64,000 bases of DNA from Panax quinquefolius (GCA_020205615.1 CM035165.1:28617544-28681543), one strand, 5' to 3'. Positions 47,695 to 61,557 are shown, counted from the stretch's first letter. Numbers and translations are program-made. Notes: a model not told the origin generated them from the sequence alone.

Positions 47695-48066
47695 CACTCT
47701 CCAAGTAACCCTACCTTGCCTCTTTAGCAAATTAACTGCCCAAATTTCTTCAAAATCCAATGACAGTAGTTCGATTTTCTGGTATTGGATGCAAGGAAAA
47801 CCCTAGCTAAAACCTGATAAGTATATAAAGATGAGTTAATGAGTGAAATTGTTTTCAGATAAATGGGACGAGAAACCCCCCATAAGATTTTCTTATAGGG
47901 AAAGAGATGGGACAGATTCTACCCTCTCAGTTGTACTTTATATGCTCGGTGAGGTTTGGACCCCATATTTAAATAGTACATGTCCTTTTAATCGGTCAAA
48001 AACACCCAAAATAGTCGATTGCTTCATGTTTTTAAGGACAAAAATGAGTAAATCGTTAAAATATTA
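47695..48066 (-). promoter_or_regulatory. 5' leader and proximal promoter of copy B
   Basis: Upstream of the ATG at 47694. It contains the telo-box AAACCCTA (plus strand 47798..47805) also found in copy A, and a TATA-like TATAAAGT reading leftward at about 47938..47945, roughly 245 bp before the ATG. TA at 48065..48066 is the empty site of the MITE found upstream of copy A. Confidence 0.5.
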
Positions 48067-48503
48067 CAAAGTTACATTAAAATTTATTATTTTTGAGTAG
48101 AAATTTCACTAAGAATTTAGTCACATATAAGAACACTTTGCCTTCTTCAAGCTCATGCATACTTGGATATTTAATCATTAAGACAAGGACACTAAGATCT
48201 CTTCAAGTCTAGCAGACCAGCAGATTTGGATATTTAGTCATATTTAGTCACTAGGACAAACTCTCAACCCTCTAATAATCTATTGCTCGAGTCTTGTTGA
48301 GAGGTGTTGCTAAGATGGCGTTAAGTTTTTCTTCTCAAGTACTTAGCAGCTCGAACTAGATATTTAGGATCGTTGAGTTCGTTCTCTTTCTTTTGCAGAG
48401 TTTAGGCTTTTTAATTCAGTGTTCGTCGTCTCTTGAGTTTGAATCCTTGTTGCCTTTTATAATCAATGAAAATCTTCCGCCGCTGCTAGATGTCCAGGTT
48501 GTG
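48067..48503. other. Intergenic sequence, nothing recognised
   Basis: Homology with copy A ends at about 48095. The remaining 400 bp have no open frame or repeat I recognise. The left LTR of element 3 starts at about 48504. Confidence 0.5.
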
Positions 48504-51500
48504 TTTCATACATTCATCGATTGAAAAGTCGAAAAAACGAACATAATAACTATATATATATTAAAGTAATATTTAATATTTCCCAAGTTCTAAACCCATT
48601 ACAAAGGTTCTTTTTGTCATAATATCGATTAAATTACAACAATAGACCTATCTTATTACAAAACGACTTAGTAATCGCCTTAGCTTTTTTTATCTTATCT
48701 TTTTTTCGATCCTGGGACGTTCGGTCTTATTTGCATTCATATGGTTCAAGCAAGAGTGAGCATAACTAGCTCTAAGTACAAGTATAACAATTTAATAACA
48801 ACATGCTTGACACATACAAATCGTATATCTTGATAAGCTGAACAATAGTTATGAAGTACTATTGATAATTCAAAATAGCACTTCATCTTTTCTTTCAAAA
48901 TGTTTTTACAATAACAACAATATTTATTTAGTAAAACATTCACTCTCGTCGAGACCTCGAGTATTCATTCTTTATTGGAAAAGGATGAGGAGAAGCAAAG
49001 CAAGTAAGTATGATAGCGATATTACTTACGAGCACTTCTAGGTGATCGACTATTGTACTCTATGTTGATCGACACTACATCCATTAAGCATATATGCGTT
49101 TAAGCATTTAGCAACCTCACGTGCACATCGTTTCACCAAACAAAAAACATTTGTTTAACATTTCGGTCTTCTTTTGAAAACCATATCAAGTAGTTGACAA
49201 AAAGATAGCAACATTTGATAACATGATGAATAGATTATCAATACATCAAGTCTAAGCAAAAGGAATTGGCTTCAACTTCATCATACCTCAATTAAATGCG
49301 AAAGAATACATGAACCTCAAAAAAAAAACTTGTTGATTGAGCTGAGACAAGAGTTAGAATACTTACTTGCCTTTAGCGCGCTACGCTATTTTAACTTTTA
49401 ACTTTATGTTCAAGTCGTTCAAGTCTCTACAATACATGATCACATAATGCCTTACATTAGGTCGTATATATAAGTATGTATATATATATATATATATATA
49501 TACCTTCATTTCAATCTAATTGTGTATTAGATTGATTTTACTATTCATTCGGTTTATCATTATGCTTGCATTTATATTTGACTAGGTTATCAAACTTTTT
49601 ACATTACATTCCTTAAGGTTTAACAAAGTTTAAACAATGTTACATTACCTTCCTTAAGTTATGTTTGTTTTTGTTTACTTTTTTTTCTTTTCTTTGTACT
49701 TAGAAAATTCATTTCTATTTTATTTTTGTTACGAGGCTGTATTTGCTGCTATGACTATACTATCATCTCATCTGTGCTGCTTTGCTTAGCTATGAGCTAT
49801 ATATATATCATTGTCCGGACTTGGCTGTTGCTTGTCTTGAGTCCTTACTTAATGGGCATTTATTGCTATTTCACACTCAGAGAAGATTTTTTTGATCATT
49901 CATGTTCATTTTATTTACTATGGCTTATATACTATTAGGTTAAGGTTGTACTCTTTTGCTGAACTCTTCTTGATGTGTCTTTCGATTCTTTGTTGCTGTG
50001 CTGTGTCTGGGTCTTTTTTTTGCCTGGGGTTGGCATTGCATTTGACTCATCACTGAGAAAACAAATTTCGTTTTTGAAATTTTTGAACTTTCGGGATATA
50101 TAACTTCTGCCGTTATAAGTCAAAATTGGCTCGTTCAAAAAGCCTACGGTTCACAAATTACGTAATCTACATGATCATTCAAAAATTTTATCTATTTGAC
50201 TTTCGTTTGCTAAAAAAATTCACCTATTGGTTCATTTTTAGCGTAAGCGATAAGCGTTCGTGAGCGTTCGGCCTTTCGTTTTTCTTCGTTCTAAGTCGGA
50301 ATCGGTCATTTTTGAGTCATGCAACTCTTAAATGCCAAATATGACTTGTCTCTATTGGAAAACAATGGTTTCGTGATCAAACACAAAATTTGACTTCCAT
50401 TAGAGAGATTTTTTTATTATTATCGCGCGATTATCGATCGATCGTGCAAATTCGGCGATTCTTCATTCTTATGATTTGTTCAACATTACAAATGAACTTC
50501 ATTCATCATGTGAACATCTTAACATACTTAATACAACAACTTATATTCATTGTTGGATTTTTGGACTTTATTCTTCATGAGCTTATAACTTGTCAAATTA
50601 TAAACTACTTAAGATTTGATTATTAATGACTTATGACAATTAAAGTTTCTTAATCATCATTTCTTATATGTTCTTAACATATAACTTAACTTAGGTATAC
50701 ATGATACATATGATGATCATATAAATTCTTTTACATTCACTTTTCATTTCTTAAACTTCTTACAAGTTATTATTTTCATACTTATTATTTTAACTTATAA
50801 TAAGTTTATACTTTTATGCTAGCTTAAATGACTTATTATTGACTTAATTGGCTTAAGTTCATTACTTTCATTCTTCTTTTTATCATTCATGTTTCTTAAT
50901 CACTTTTCTTATCATCTATCATGGTAGAGATAGAAGATAATTGAGAAAAGTCTTACTTTTTGAAGTCTTGGTAAGTAGCTTGCTTCTTCTTCTTCTTGCT
51001 TATGGAAATGACTTTATTTGCTAGCTTATCTCTCTCTAACACTTAAGCACTTTTTGATGTGTTGGATTATTTGAACAACCAACAAATGGCTATAAAGCTC
51101 TTCTATTTATAGACTTTCCAAGGTTAGGGTAGTTTGGTCTTTAAAACATCCCACCTCCTCCCACCTCCTCCTTCTTATATTTATTACTACAACTCTCTTA
51201 TCTTGGCCACTTCATTCAAGTCTTTGGTCTTTCTTCTAAGTCTTGTCACACTACTTGGTCTACTTCTTCATCATCACTTCATCTTCATCACATCACCACT
51301 TGGTCTTGGTTATCACCACATTACCATATTATATTAATGGTTTTTGCCCATGGGTTATTAATTTATTGGATTTTAGCTTGGGCTTGGATAAATAAATCCT
51401 TTGGGCTTTGCATTAATAATAAACTTAGTTGGTTCATTAATTTAATAGTTTGGGGCTTCTCTTTAATTCACTTGGACTTGTAATTAATTAATTATTAATC

Positions 51501-52062
51501 ATCAAGTCCAGTCCATTAACATTTCTTATATATATATATATGTTTATGTATTATTTTAGTATTCTAATTTATATAGAATTTATATCGATATTTCATCCTT
51601 CATATAAACTTCGTATAATACTTTTATTATATACGTTTCGTTTTCATTACTTTGTACAAGTAAGTATATACCATTATTACTTATTCTTTAACACTTACGG
51701 TTTACTTAGCGTTTATAAATTAAGTCCAATTAATTATTACATTTTCCATAACTAGATTTTTTTATTACATAATCCATCTTACCTTGTTATTCCATCATCA
51801 TTCGTATTTCTCGGAATCTCAAAAAATATATCCGAGCAAATCTGGATGAATAGTTTTTTTGGAAAATTTCTCGGAAAACTTTTATTTTCGTCTTGGAAAT
51901 TCAAACACTTTAATTCATCCACGTAGCCAAATACTACGATATTCTAACATCAATAGTTATTATGACAATGACAACCATCTTGATAATACATGGAATATGA
52001 TTTTATTATTATTTAATTTAATAAAAATTTTTACAATAAGATCGAATTTCTCGGTCGTTACA
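48504..52062 (-). repeat. 3' LTR of Ty3/gypsy element 3 (about 3.6 kb)
   Basis: Aligns with 57943..61557 in the same orientation. The LTR start is TGTAACGACC (minus strand) at 52062, adjoining a purine tract AAGGGGGGAAGA (52063..52074). TATA box (TATAAATAG) reads leftward at about 51110. About 50 bp of the LTR end are missing at the left side. A (TA)n run lies at about 49478..49502. Confidence 0.9.
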
Positions 52063-52439
52063 TTCTTCCCCCCTTATAAAGATTGTCCCCGAGAATCTCG
52101 TCTTACTTTAATCAAATAGATGAGAATTTTTTTTCTTCATCTTTTCTTCTAATTCCCACGTTGCTTCTTGACGTCGTGGTTCTTCCATAATACTTTTTTC
52201 TTGATGGTATTACCTTGTTCCTCGAGAACTTGTTCCTTTCTATCGATGATCTGCATCGCATCGGCGACTCTTCATATGATAAGTCTTTCTCGATATAGAT
52301 ATAATCTCATTCATATATTCGATTACATGCTTATATAGTAAATATATATGGGCGTAATCTGAGATCGTGAAACACGTTATGTATTCGTTCTAGATATGAG
52401 AGGTAATCTATATCATATAAGCTACCTCCCACCCGTTTT

Positions 52440-53700
52440 AATACTTCAAAAGGTCCTATAAACCTTGGACTTAACTTTCCTTTCTTTCAAAGCGTATCTT
52501 TCCTTTCGGGGAGATACCTTTAGAAAGAAACACATCTGAGCCCACCTCGAACTCTCGACTTAGTATATGTGAGTCGCATACTTCTTCTTACATCACATCA
52601 TGTGTGTGTGTGTGCGAGCGGCGCATCAAATTAACTTTACCACATCCATTTGTCTGCTTTGCACCAATTACGGTCCTAGCATCGGCGTTCTCCCACCCAC
52701 CTACAACAACCTGAGGTGTTACGCACTTTCTTCATCAGCAAAGCTTAAATGCGGGCATGCATACTATGCTTGCATGATATTGTTGTTGTTATATGCAAAC
52801 TCTAGTAGTGGTGGTGATCATCCCAACTAAATCCTTGAAATCCATGACCTCATGAAGACCTCAACATGTCTTCTAACGTCTGAATTGTCTCTTTCGCTCT
52901 GCCCATCGGTTTGTGGATGATAAGTGTAGCTTACTTAACCTCGTTTTGTGTTCCCAAGCTGCTCTTGCAAACTCCTCAAAAAAGTTTGATGTGAATCGTG
53001 GATCACGATCGACGACACAATCGATATCGGTACTCCATATGCGGAAATGATTTCCTTAACATAAAGTTTAGCTAAGCTGGTACAAGTTATACTTGACCCT
53101 GGCAAAAAAAAAGTGAGCCGACTTCGTCAATGGGTCCTATTATTACCCAAATCGAATCGTACCTTTTTGCGTCGTCGGAAGTCCCCCCACGAAGTCCATC
53201 GTGATATGCTCCCACTTCCATTCTCGGAATCAATGATATGTATAATAATAAACCTTTGGGTCGTTGATGTTTGGCCTTAACTTTTTGAGTTAAGCAGCAC
53301 CTACTCACTCTCTCTATTCTCTTTCTCTCTTCATTGTTTGTACCAAAAACTCTCATCGAAGGTCTTGATACATCTTAGTGCTACCGGGATGTATCGAGTA
53401 CCTCGAACTATGAAACTTCTTGTAACACTTGCTCCTTTAATTTCGTCTCATTCGGAACCCAAATTCTTCCCTCAAATCTTAATAATCCCTCATTATCAAG
53501 AGACTATACTTACTTCTTCTTCTTCCTTCTCGGATACTTAGCTTCTTCATTTGGTTACACTCATCAGTCTTGAGTTGTACCTCTTGACTCTCTTTCTCGA
53601 TGGTAGATTGCATCTCTCGTCGCAAAAAGTAGTGCCGAATCGAATCTCTCGGCATCTTCACTTCTATTTCCATCCTAGCCATCTCTATTTATTACTTTCA
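52440..53700 (-). pseudogene. Element 3 integrase (decayed)
   Basis: From right to left: MQSTIEKESQEVQLKTDECNQM (linker after RNase H, 53500..53650), a broken HHCC zinc-binding region, then CLTQKVKAKHQRPKGLL and KRYDSIWVIIGPIDE (53087..53290), DRDPRFTS near 53000, a YHPQTDGQSER equivalent near 52890, and GKLSPRFIGPF near 52450..52480. Integrase inserts element DNA into the genome. Multiple frameshifts. The tail pattern is that of chromovirus-like elements. Confidence 0.8.
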
Positions 53701-53949
53701 TTTTGGTAGTTAACAGACAACTTTTCCGACGACCCCCTCTCTACTTAAGGCGCGGCTGACTACATTTGCTTTTTTCGGGGTGATCTGAGATTTCACAATC
53801 ATAATCCTTTTCAACTCAACTCTCGCCATCTTCTCATCTCATATTCAACTCCTTACGGTGAAGATATACTTTAGACTTTTATATGGTAGTATATATCTCA
53901 TTTTTTTTCCCCATAAAGATAATGTCTCCATATCTTTAGGGCAAAAACT

Positions 53950-55180
53950 ACTCTGCATGCCAGTTCGGATCATGAGTAGGATAAACTTTCTCATAATCCT
54001 TCATTTGCTAGAGATGAGATCATATAATGACTTTGATGACTTTGCCATCTTTGCATAAGCACACACAACCAAGTCCTCTGACGAGCAAGCATACTACTAC
54101 TAAAATTTCGTGTCATCAGCGGTAATGACAAAAGCAGGAGCTTCACTTAATCTCTTCTTGGTTCTTGAAAGCTGTCTTCACATTTATCCATCCATCGTTC
54201 ACCGTCTTCCTTGTTAAATTAGTCAAGCGAGGTAGTATATCTGAAAAAAAAATCTTGGATAAATCTTGATAGTACCCTAACTAACCTAGGAAGGAAACAC
54301 TCGCACCTCGATTCGGCGTTTTTCGGTTGTTCCCAATTCATTCTTGCTTCCACCTTTCATTTGGATCCTTTGAAATCCCCTCTTGGTGATGACATGACCT
54401 AAAAAAAGCGCACCTTTTTCGGCCAAAATTCACATTTGGTGAATTTGCGCATATCTCTTCTCCTTTCTTAGTCAACACAACACTAATCTTAAGTGTTCGG
54501 CATGATCTTACGGCGTCTTAGAATGAACTAGAATATCATCGATAAACACCACGACGAACTTGTCCAAATATAGTTTGAACACTCTGTTCATCATATCCAT
54601 AAATGTGGTTGGTGCATTAAATCGACCCAAATGACATCACGAAACTTCGTAATGACCATACTTGAGTCACGAATGCGATCTTTGGTACATCTTCCTTCTA
54701 AACCTTCAATGATGATACCCGTCGTCGCAAATCTATTTTAGAAAAATACTTGCCCCCTTTCAATTGATCAAAGAGATCATCGATCACAGGCAATGGGTAT
54801 TTATTCTTTATCGTTAACTTGTTCGACTCCGATAGTCGATACAAAGCCTTAACGATCCGTCTTTCTTCTTGACAAACAAACAACAAATGGTGCCCCCGGC
54901 GGTGAAACACTTGGTTGAATGTACTTCTTGTCCAATAGTTTCATGTGCATTTGAACCATTAGTTCATTTTTCATTTCCACGGCGCGCCATATGCGGTGCG
55001 GTGCGGTGCCCTTGAGGCCGGTGTAGTTCTGGCGCACGATATATCTATCACAAATTCGATCTCCTGTCGGTGGTAAACCCGGTAACTCACTTGGAAATAC
55101 ATCCATGAATTCGTTTACTATAGTATTTATTTGTTCCGTGGTTGCTCCCCCTCTCTGGGGGTATCAACAACATGGCATAG
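53950..55180 (-). pseudogene. Element 3 reverse transcriptase and RNase H (decayed)
   Basis: 54849..55106 reads DVFPSELPGLPPTGDR and [20 protein letters not shown], the start of a Ty3/gypsy RT. 54698..54910 continues [21 protein letters not shown], then KYFSKIDLR. RNase H pieces (WMDKCEDSFQEPRR, LCVLMQRW) are at about 53990..54240. Frameshifts separate every block. The plus-strand frames here are shadows. Confidence 0.85.
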
Positions 55181-55329
55181 GTAACCTACTGACCCTTTCT
55201 TAAAAGTTTTCTAGTTTGTGTCATCGTAAAAAGCTGACACGGACGTCCGGCAATTTACTACTGTAGTAAAATACTAGGGGAGGTTGCTTCAGCGTCTGAT
55301 GCTCACACATTTCTTTTGGCAATCTATAA

Positions 55330-55720
55330 TTGCTCCATGGTTAATCAACCCGATCCATTCAAGAAATTAATTGAATTCTCCTAACTTTATCGGTATTAAA
55401 TCTACAGATAATAACTTACAACCACATACATCTACTGCAACAACTCTATGAATATCTTGGCGGGAATTATCTCTTCGTTTGCTACCTTAATGTTCAAAGG
55501 TATAAATTTTTTTGGGAAATAATTCTAAGTCGTCTAGCAAAATCACATCTTTATAAGCGAACAAGTAGCTTTTTCGAATCAAAAATATGTATATGCATTT
55601 ATATTGTTGATCGGAATAATACACTGCAACTACATCCCGATGATGCCGCATCTTGGGCCGTCGTATTAAAAGTGCGGGCCATTGATTTCCCCATTTGATT
55701 TGGACCAATAATAGCTAACT
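55330..55720 (-). pseudogene. Element 3 aspartic protease region (decayed)
   Basis: Pieces: ARTFNTTAQDAASS with DVVAVYYSDQQ, then LFPKKIYTF, then WSNYRLPK-like end of the I..MDWL..H region near 55330. The catalytic DSGA box is not recognisable, so the active site appears lost. It lies between gag and RT. Confidence 0.6.
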
Positions 55721-55779
55721 TCCATTATTAGGTCCTTATTTTTCTTATCCCTTCCCTTCTTGGGCGGTTTTTGCTATGT

Positions 55780-56774
55780 GGTGGTTGATCCACATAAAAA
55801 AAGCATCGTGATTCTTCTTGGATTTGGGGCGAGTTAAGTGAAATGTGCCCTTCACATCACAATTATAACACTACTGCCTTACCTTTGAGGCAGACTCTAA
55901 GTGAGTCTTCCTTGAGTTTCTGAGGCCTCCATCCTCCTCTTAGAGTCCCCTTGTTTTTTACTCTCGGTATTCCCGAGTTAAAGCCCTTCCTCTCTGGTTG
56001 CAGTCTTCCTTGGCTTCCTTTGGCTCCCTCGGTCTTGGTTCCTCCATTGACCTTGCCTTTGGTCTTCTTATCTTTGTAGTGCTTGGCTGAGAGCCTCATT
56101 TCCCACCTTGGCAATTATTGCCTTTTCTAGTATGGTCAAAAAGGAAGTACTTTGGAAACAGAGAGATTCGGCTATAGAGCGGGGTTTCAAGCCACCTTTC
56201 GAACCTTCTAGCCTTTCTCACTTCGGTGTCCACTTGATGTGGAAGCAAATCGTGCGATTCATTAAATTGGCGCATCATCTTTGGGAAGCTATCATATCCC
56301 TTGTCTCAATTCTAGAAACCTCATCTCCATCCTCCCTTGCATACTCGTGGGAAAATAGTTCTCGAAGAAAATCTCCTTGAACCTCTCCACGTTAGGTTTC
56401 TATATCGCCCTTTACTTTGGTTTGCCTCCCCAGGAAGTTGGCCTCTCCTTTCATCAAATAGGTTGCAAAAGGCAACTTTTTTGACCCTCCTCGACATTTG
56501 CTATTACAAATGCTTTCTCGATTTCTTTTACCCGTATGCAGGCTTCTATATAGGGTAGTGTAGTTCCCTTGAACTCGGCGGACCTACACTTTTGAAAAAA
56601 TTAAAAGTAGTAGTAGCTTCTACTACTACTCCGGGAATTACAGGTACATTATTATTCTATTCTATTAAATCGGTAGTTAAAAGATTAACGAACTCTGCAT
56701 TGGATTAACGGACCACCCTCGGGTTGGTTAACATTAAGCATGATTTGATTTCGTTGTCTCCTTCTTGGCGGCAT
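55780..56774 (-). pseudogene. Element 3 gag (decayed)
   Basis: The likely start is the ATG at 56774 (MPPRR). It continues with VVEATTTFNFFKKCRSAEFKG, then a capsid region (FKE..F..YFP..R equivalents near 56280..56400), then a basic region (55863..56114) and a nucleocapsid knuckle beginning CYNCDVKG near 55850, with its last Cys changed. Several frameshifts. Confidence 0.75.
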
Positions 56775-57942
56775 TTTCTTTGTTAAGAAAAACAACACAT
56801 CATTATTACTTTTTATTGTTTGTTGGTTTGTTTATTATTTGTAATAAAACAACAACTCAACTCATACTCATTACTCGACATATTTCATAAAAAGATTTAT
56901 ATTGATTCATAACTTGTAGTATATAACTTTACATTGTTTACATTACTCGACCTTGGTGATTACATTACCATCCATGATTACTTTCCAAAAATTGGGATTT
57001 ACAAAAGACTACCCTTTGTTATAAAAAGAGGTTTTTTTCGTCACTACTAGATACATAATATTTTATATCTCTATTCTACTCTAGCTATTGCTAGAGATTA
57101 CATAAGTAAGGCAGGCATTCAAAAAATCTTCTTTGGCTTGGCGGAGCCGTGATAACATCTCTCTTGATGGTATGGCCAGGTGCCTTATCATCTACTTCTA
57201 CACGATATCACTACTACTGCTGCTTTGAAATCATGAGAACTCCTATGAATATAGGACATCTCTCTCAACTTCAGCTTCTTAGTCTTTAGCTCTTGAGCTT
57301 AGCTCTGCTTGAGCTCAAAGACTTCACCTCTCAACTCTCGGGACTTTGTCCATAGCTAGGACTCATCATCTCCTCCTCCCACATTCCTTCCCATACTAGT
57401 CTTGTCTCTCACAGATGACTTGGAGTTCCTCTTTCAACTCCTTAACCTCTTGGCGGTAATGGACATTCCTATCAATCAAAGCATAAGCAAGTGCCTTCAT
57501 TGATTCCCCGTAGACATTTCCTCTGTAGGTGGGGTGGGTCTCTGTAGGTGGAACTTTGGTCGAAAGGACATCCGTCCCCCTCCTCTAGCTCTATGCATGC
57601 CATCAAATATAGACATGTAGTCTAAGTCGTCGAGTCTCTCAGGCTCGATGGTCACCAACTCTGGTTCTCTCTGACTACGGGATTTGGTAGTATCTCTACC
57701 GATTAGCTGAATCCTCGCTTCACTACATGTATATCTCTATACATATCATTTTTCTCGACATCTACAATAAAACAATATAGTTTGTTAGTACGCATAATAA
57801 AATAATAAAAATACATAACATAATATAATGCATTTTTTATAAGGTTACTTTCCATCTTTTACTTCTTTATTCTTTTCGTAAGGTTATGACTTAAGGTTCT
57901 ACTTTCCCCTTAAGTTTTATAACCTAGGCTTTGATACCAACT
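56775..57942 (-). other. Element 3 leader with pre-gag coding-like segment and primer binding site
   Basis: The primer site TTGGTATCAAAGCC (minus strand, 57927..57940) lies 2 bp inside the 5' LTR. Between it and gag is a leader of about 1.15 kb, unlike the 170 bp of element 1. Within it 57497..57735 is open and reads EPELVTIEPERLDDLDYM, then FDGMHRARGGGRMSFRPK. After a frameshift 57396..57508 reads ALIDRNVHYRQEVKELKEEL, a coiled-coil-like stretch. Function unknown. Confidence 0.55.
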
Positions 57943-60900
57943 TGTGGCGCCCCCAAATCGGGTATCTTCGACTTGAGCGGATGGTGCTATCTTGTCATAC
58001 AACATTCATACATTCATTGATTGAAAAGTCTCGAAAAAACGAACATAACTTCTATATATTTAAAGTAATATTTACATTTCCCAAGTTCTAAACCCATTAC
58101 AAAGGTTCTTTGTCATCATAATATCGATTAAATTACAACAATAGACCTATCTTATTACAAAACTGACTTAGTATAATGCGCCTTAGCTTTTCCTTTATCT
58201 TTTTTTCGATCCTTGGGGACGTTCGGTCTTGCATTTTGCATTCATATGGTTCAAGCAAGAGTGAGCATAACTAGCTCTACAAGTATAATATATATTTAAT
58301 TTAATAACAATGACACTTGACACATACAAATCGTATATCTTTGATAAGCGAACAATAATAGTTATGAAATATTATTGATAATTCAAAATAGCACTTCATC
58401 TTTTCTTTCAAAATGTTTTACAATAACAACAATATTTAGTAAAACATTCACTCGTCGAGAGACCTCGAGTATTCATTCTTTATTGAAAAGGAACGACAGG
58501 AGGAAGCAAGTCAAGTAAGCGATATTACTTACGAGCACTTAGGTGATCGACTATTATTGTACTCTATGTTGATCGACACTACATCCATTAAGCGTATATG
58601 CGTTTAAGCATTTAGCAACCTCACGTGCACGTTTTGTTTTTTCAAACAAAACATTTGTTTAACATTTCGGTCTTCTTTTGAAAACCATATCAAGTAGTTG
58701 AAAAAGATAACAACATTTGATAATATATGAATAGATTATCGATACATCAATATACATCAAGTCTAGCAAAGGAATTGGGCTTCAACTTCACATACTTCAA
58801 TAAATGCGAAAGAATACATGAACCTCAAAAACTTGTTGATTGAGCTGAGAGACAAGAGTTAGAATACTTTGCCTTTTAGCGTACGCTACGGTATTTTAAC
58901 TTTATGTTCAAAGTCGTTCAAGTCTCTACAATACATGATCACATAATGCCTTACATTAGGTCACATATAATCAGTATATGTATATATGACTATATCTTTA
59001 CCCTTCATTTCAATCTAATTGTGTATTAGAGATTTATTTATTATTCATTAGGTTTATCATTATGCTTGCATTTATATTTGACTAGGTTATCTCAACCTTT
59101 ACATTACATTCCTTAAGGTTTAACAAAGTTTAAACAATGTTACATTACCTTCCTTAAGTTATGTTTACTTTTTTTTCTTTTCTTTTTCTTTTCTTTGTAC
59201 TTAGAAAATTTCATTACTATCTTTCTTTCGAGGGGCTTTGCTTTTGCTTTTTTTTACTCTCTACATCTCTATCTCTGCATTGTGAGTAAGCTCTCTATAA
59301 TATCATTGTCCGGACTTGGCTTGGCTGGCTGAGTGAGTCCTTACTTAATGGTGTGTGCATTGCTTTTCCACTCTCGAGGATTTTTTTTTATTCATTGTTG
59401 CATGCTTTGCTTTTTATTGAACTTACTTATTGAACTTGGTTTGCTTGCTTGAACTCTTGAACTCTTGCGGTTGGCTCGATTCTTTGTTCTTATGCAGTTT
59501 TTTGGGTCTTTTGCCTAGGGTTGGACTGTGGCGCTGGACTGACTCTGTGCACTGAAATCAATTTCGGTTTTGAAATTTTTTGTGAACTTTCGGACGCATA
59601 ACTTCTTCGTTATAAGTCGAATTGGCTCGTTCAAAAGCCTACGGTTCACAAATTACGTAATCTACATGATCATTCAAAAATTTTATCTATTTGACTTTGT
59701 TTGCTAAAAAAATTCACCTATTGGTTGGTTCATTTTTAGCGAAAAGCGATAAGCGTTCGTGAGCGTTCGGCCTTTCGTTTCTTCGTTCTAAGTCGGAATC
59801 GGTCATTTTTGAGTCATGACTCTTAAATGCCAATTATGACTTGTCTTTATTGGAAAACAATGGTTTCGTGATCAAACACAAAATTTGACTTCCATTAGAG
59901 AATTTTTCGTATTATTCGGCGATTATCGATCGATAAATGCAATTAAGGCAATTCTTCATTCTTATGATTTGTTCAACATTACAAATGAACTTCATTCATC
60001 ATGTGAACATCTTAACATACTTAATACAACAACTTATATTCATTGTTGGATTTTTTGACTTATTCTTCTTAGAGCTTATAACTTGTCAATTTATAAACTA
60101 CTTAAGATTTGATTATTTCATGATGACTTATGACAATTAAAGTTTCTTAAATCATCATTTCTTTATATATGTTCTTAACATATAACTTTACTTAGGTATA
60201 CATATGATCATATAATCATATCTTTTTTTTTTTCTCTTCATATCATTTCTCTTAAGTTAATTTTCTTACTTAACATTCATATTATTATTTTTAATATAAG
60301 TTTATAACTTATTTAGCTTAAATGACTTATTACCAACTTAATTGGCTTAAGTTCATTACTTATTCATTTTCTTTCATTCATGTTTCTTAATCATCTTTTC
60401 TTATCATCTATCATGATAGAGATAGAAGATAATTGGAGAAAGTCTCTTACTTTTGAAGTCTTGGTAAGTAGCTTCTTCTTCTTCTTCTTACTTATGGAAT
60501 GACTTATTGTAGCTCTATTCTCTCTAACACTTAAGCACTTTAGATGTGTTGGATTATTTGATCAACCAACAAATGGCTAAGCTCTTCTATTTATAGATTT
60601 TCCAAGGTTAGGGTAGTTTAGTCTTTAAAACATCCCCCTCCTTAGCCACCTCACCTCCTCCTTCTTATTCATTACTTGCTAGCACAAAACTTATCCTACA
60701 CTTGGTCATTACTTCAAAGTCTTGGTGATACTCTAACTTGGTCATCACACTTTACTTGATCACCACATCATCTTGATTCGTCATTCATCACACACATCAC
60801 TTGGTCACACACATTAATTATATTAATATTGTTTTGCCCCCATGGATTCATATGGATTCATTGGATTTTAGCTTGGGCTTGGATTAAATAAATCCTTGGG

Positions 60901-61557
60901 CTTTGCATTAAACAAACAGTTGGTTGGTTCATTAATTAATAGTTGGGCTTCTCTCTCTTTAATTCACTTGGACTTGTATATAATTGTTAATCAATCATCC
61001 AAGTCCATTAACATTTCTTAATATATATATATATATATTGTTGATATTATTATTTTAGTATTCTAATTATATATAGAATTTATATATCGATATTTCATCC
61101 TTCATACAAACTTCGTATAATACTTATCGTATTATACTTCGTTTTCATTACTTTGTACAATACCAAGTATCATATTATTATTACTTATTCTTTAACACTT
61201 ACGCTTTACTTAACGTTTATAAATTAAGTCCTGGCGAATTATTACATTTTCCATAACTAGATTTTTATTACATAATCCATCTTACCTTTACCTTGTTATT
61301 CCATCATTTCGTATTTCTGGAATCTCAAAATTATATATCGAGCAAATCTGGAGATGAATAGTTTAGGAGGAAAATTTCTCGGAAAACTTTTATTTTCGTC
61401 TTGGAAATTCAAACACTTTAATTCATCCACGTAGCTCAAATACTACGATATTCTAACATCAATAGGTTATCTGATGACAACCATCTTGATAACACATGGA
61501 ATATGATTTTATTATTATTTAATTTAATAAAATCATTTTACAATAAGATCCGAATTT
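57943..61557 (-). repeat. 5' LTR of Ty3/gypsy element 3
   Basis: Aligns with 48504..52062. Ends GGGGGCGCCACA (minus strand) next to the primer site. TATA box reads leftward at about 60595. The start of the LTR (about 15 to 20 bp including TGTAACGACC) is missing at 61557, where an element 1-like LTR begins. Confidence 0.88.

Noticed and set aside
47695..47760. Using the longer N-terminus of the host gene
   Set aside because: Its first codon is TTG; a plain ATG with a conserved downstream domain lies 22 codons in.
52600..52830. 76-codon plus frame starting in a GT repeat
   Set aside because: Antisense to the integrase remnant of element 3 and begins in a microsatellite.
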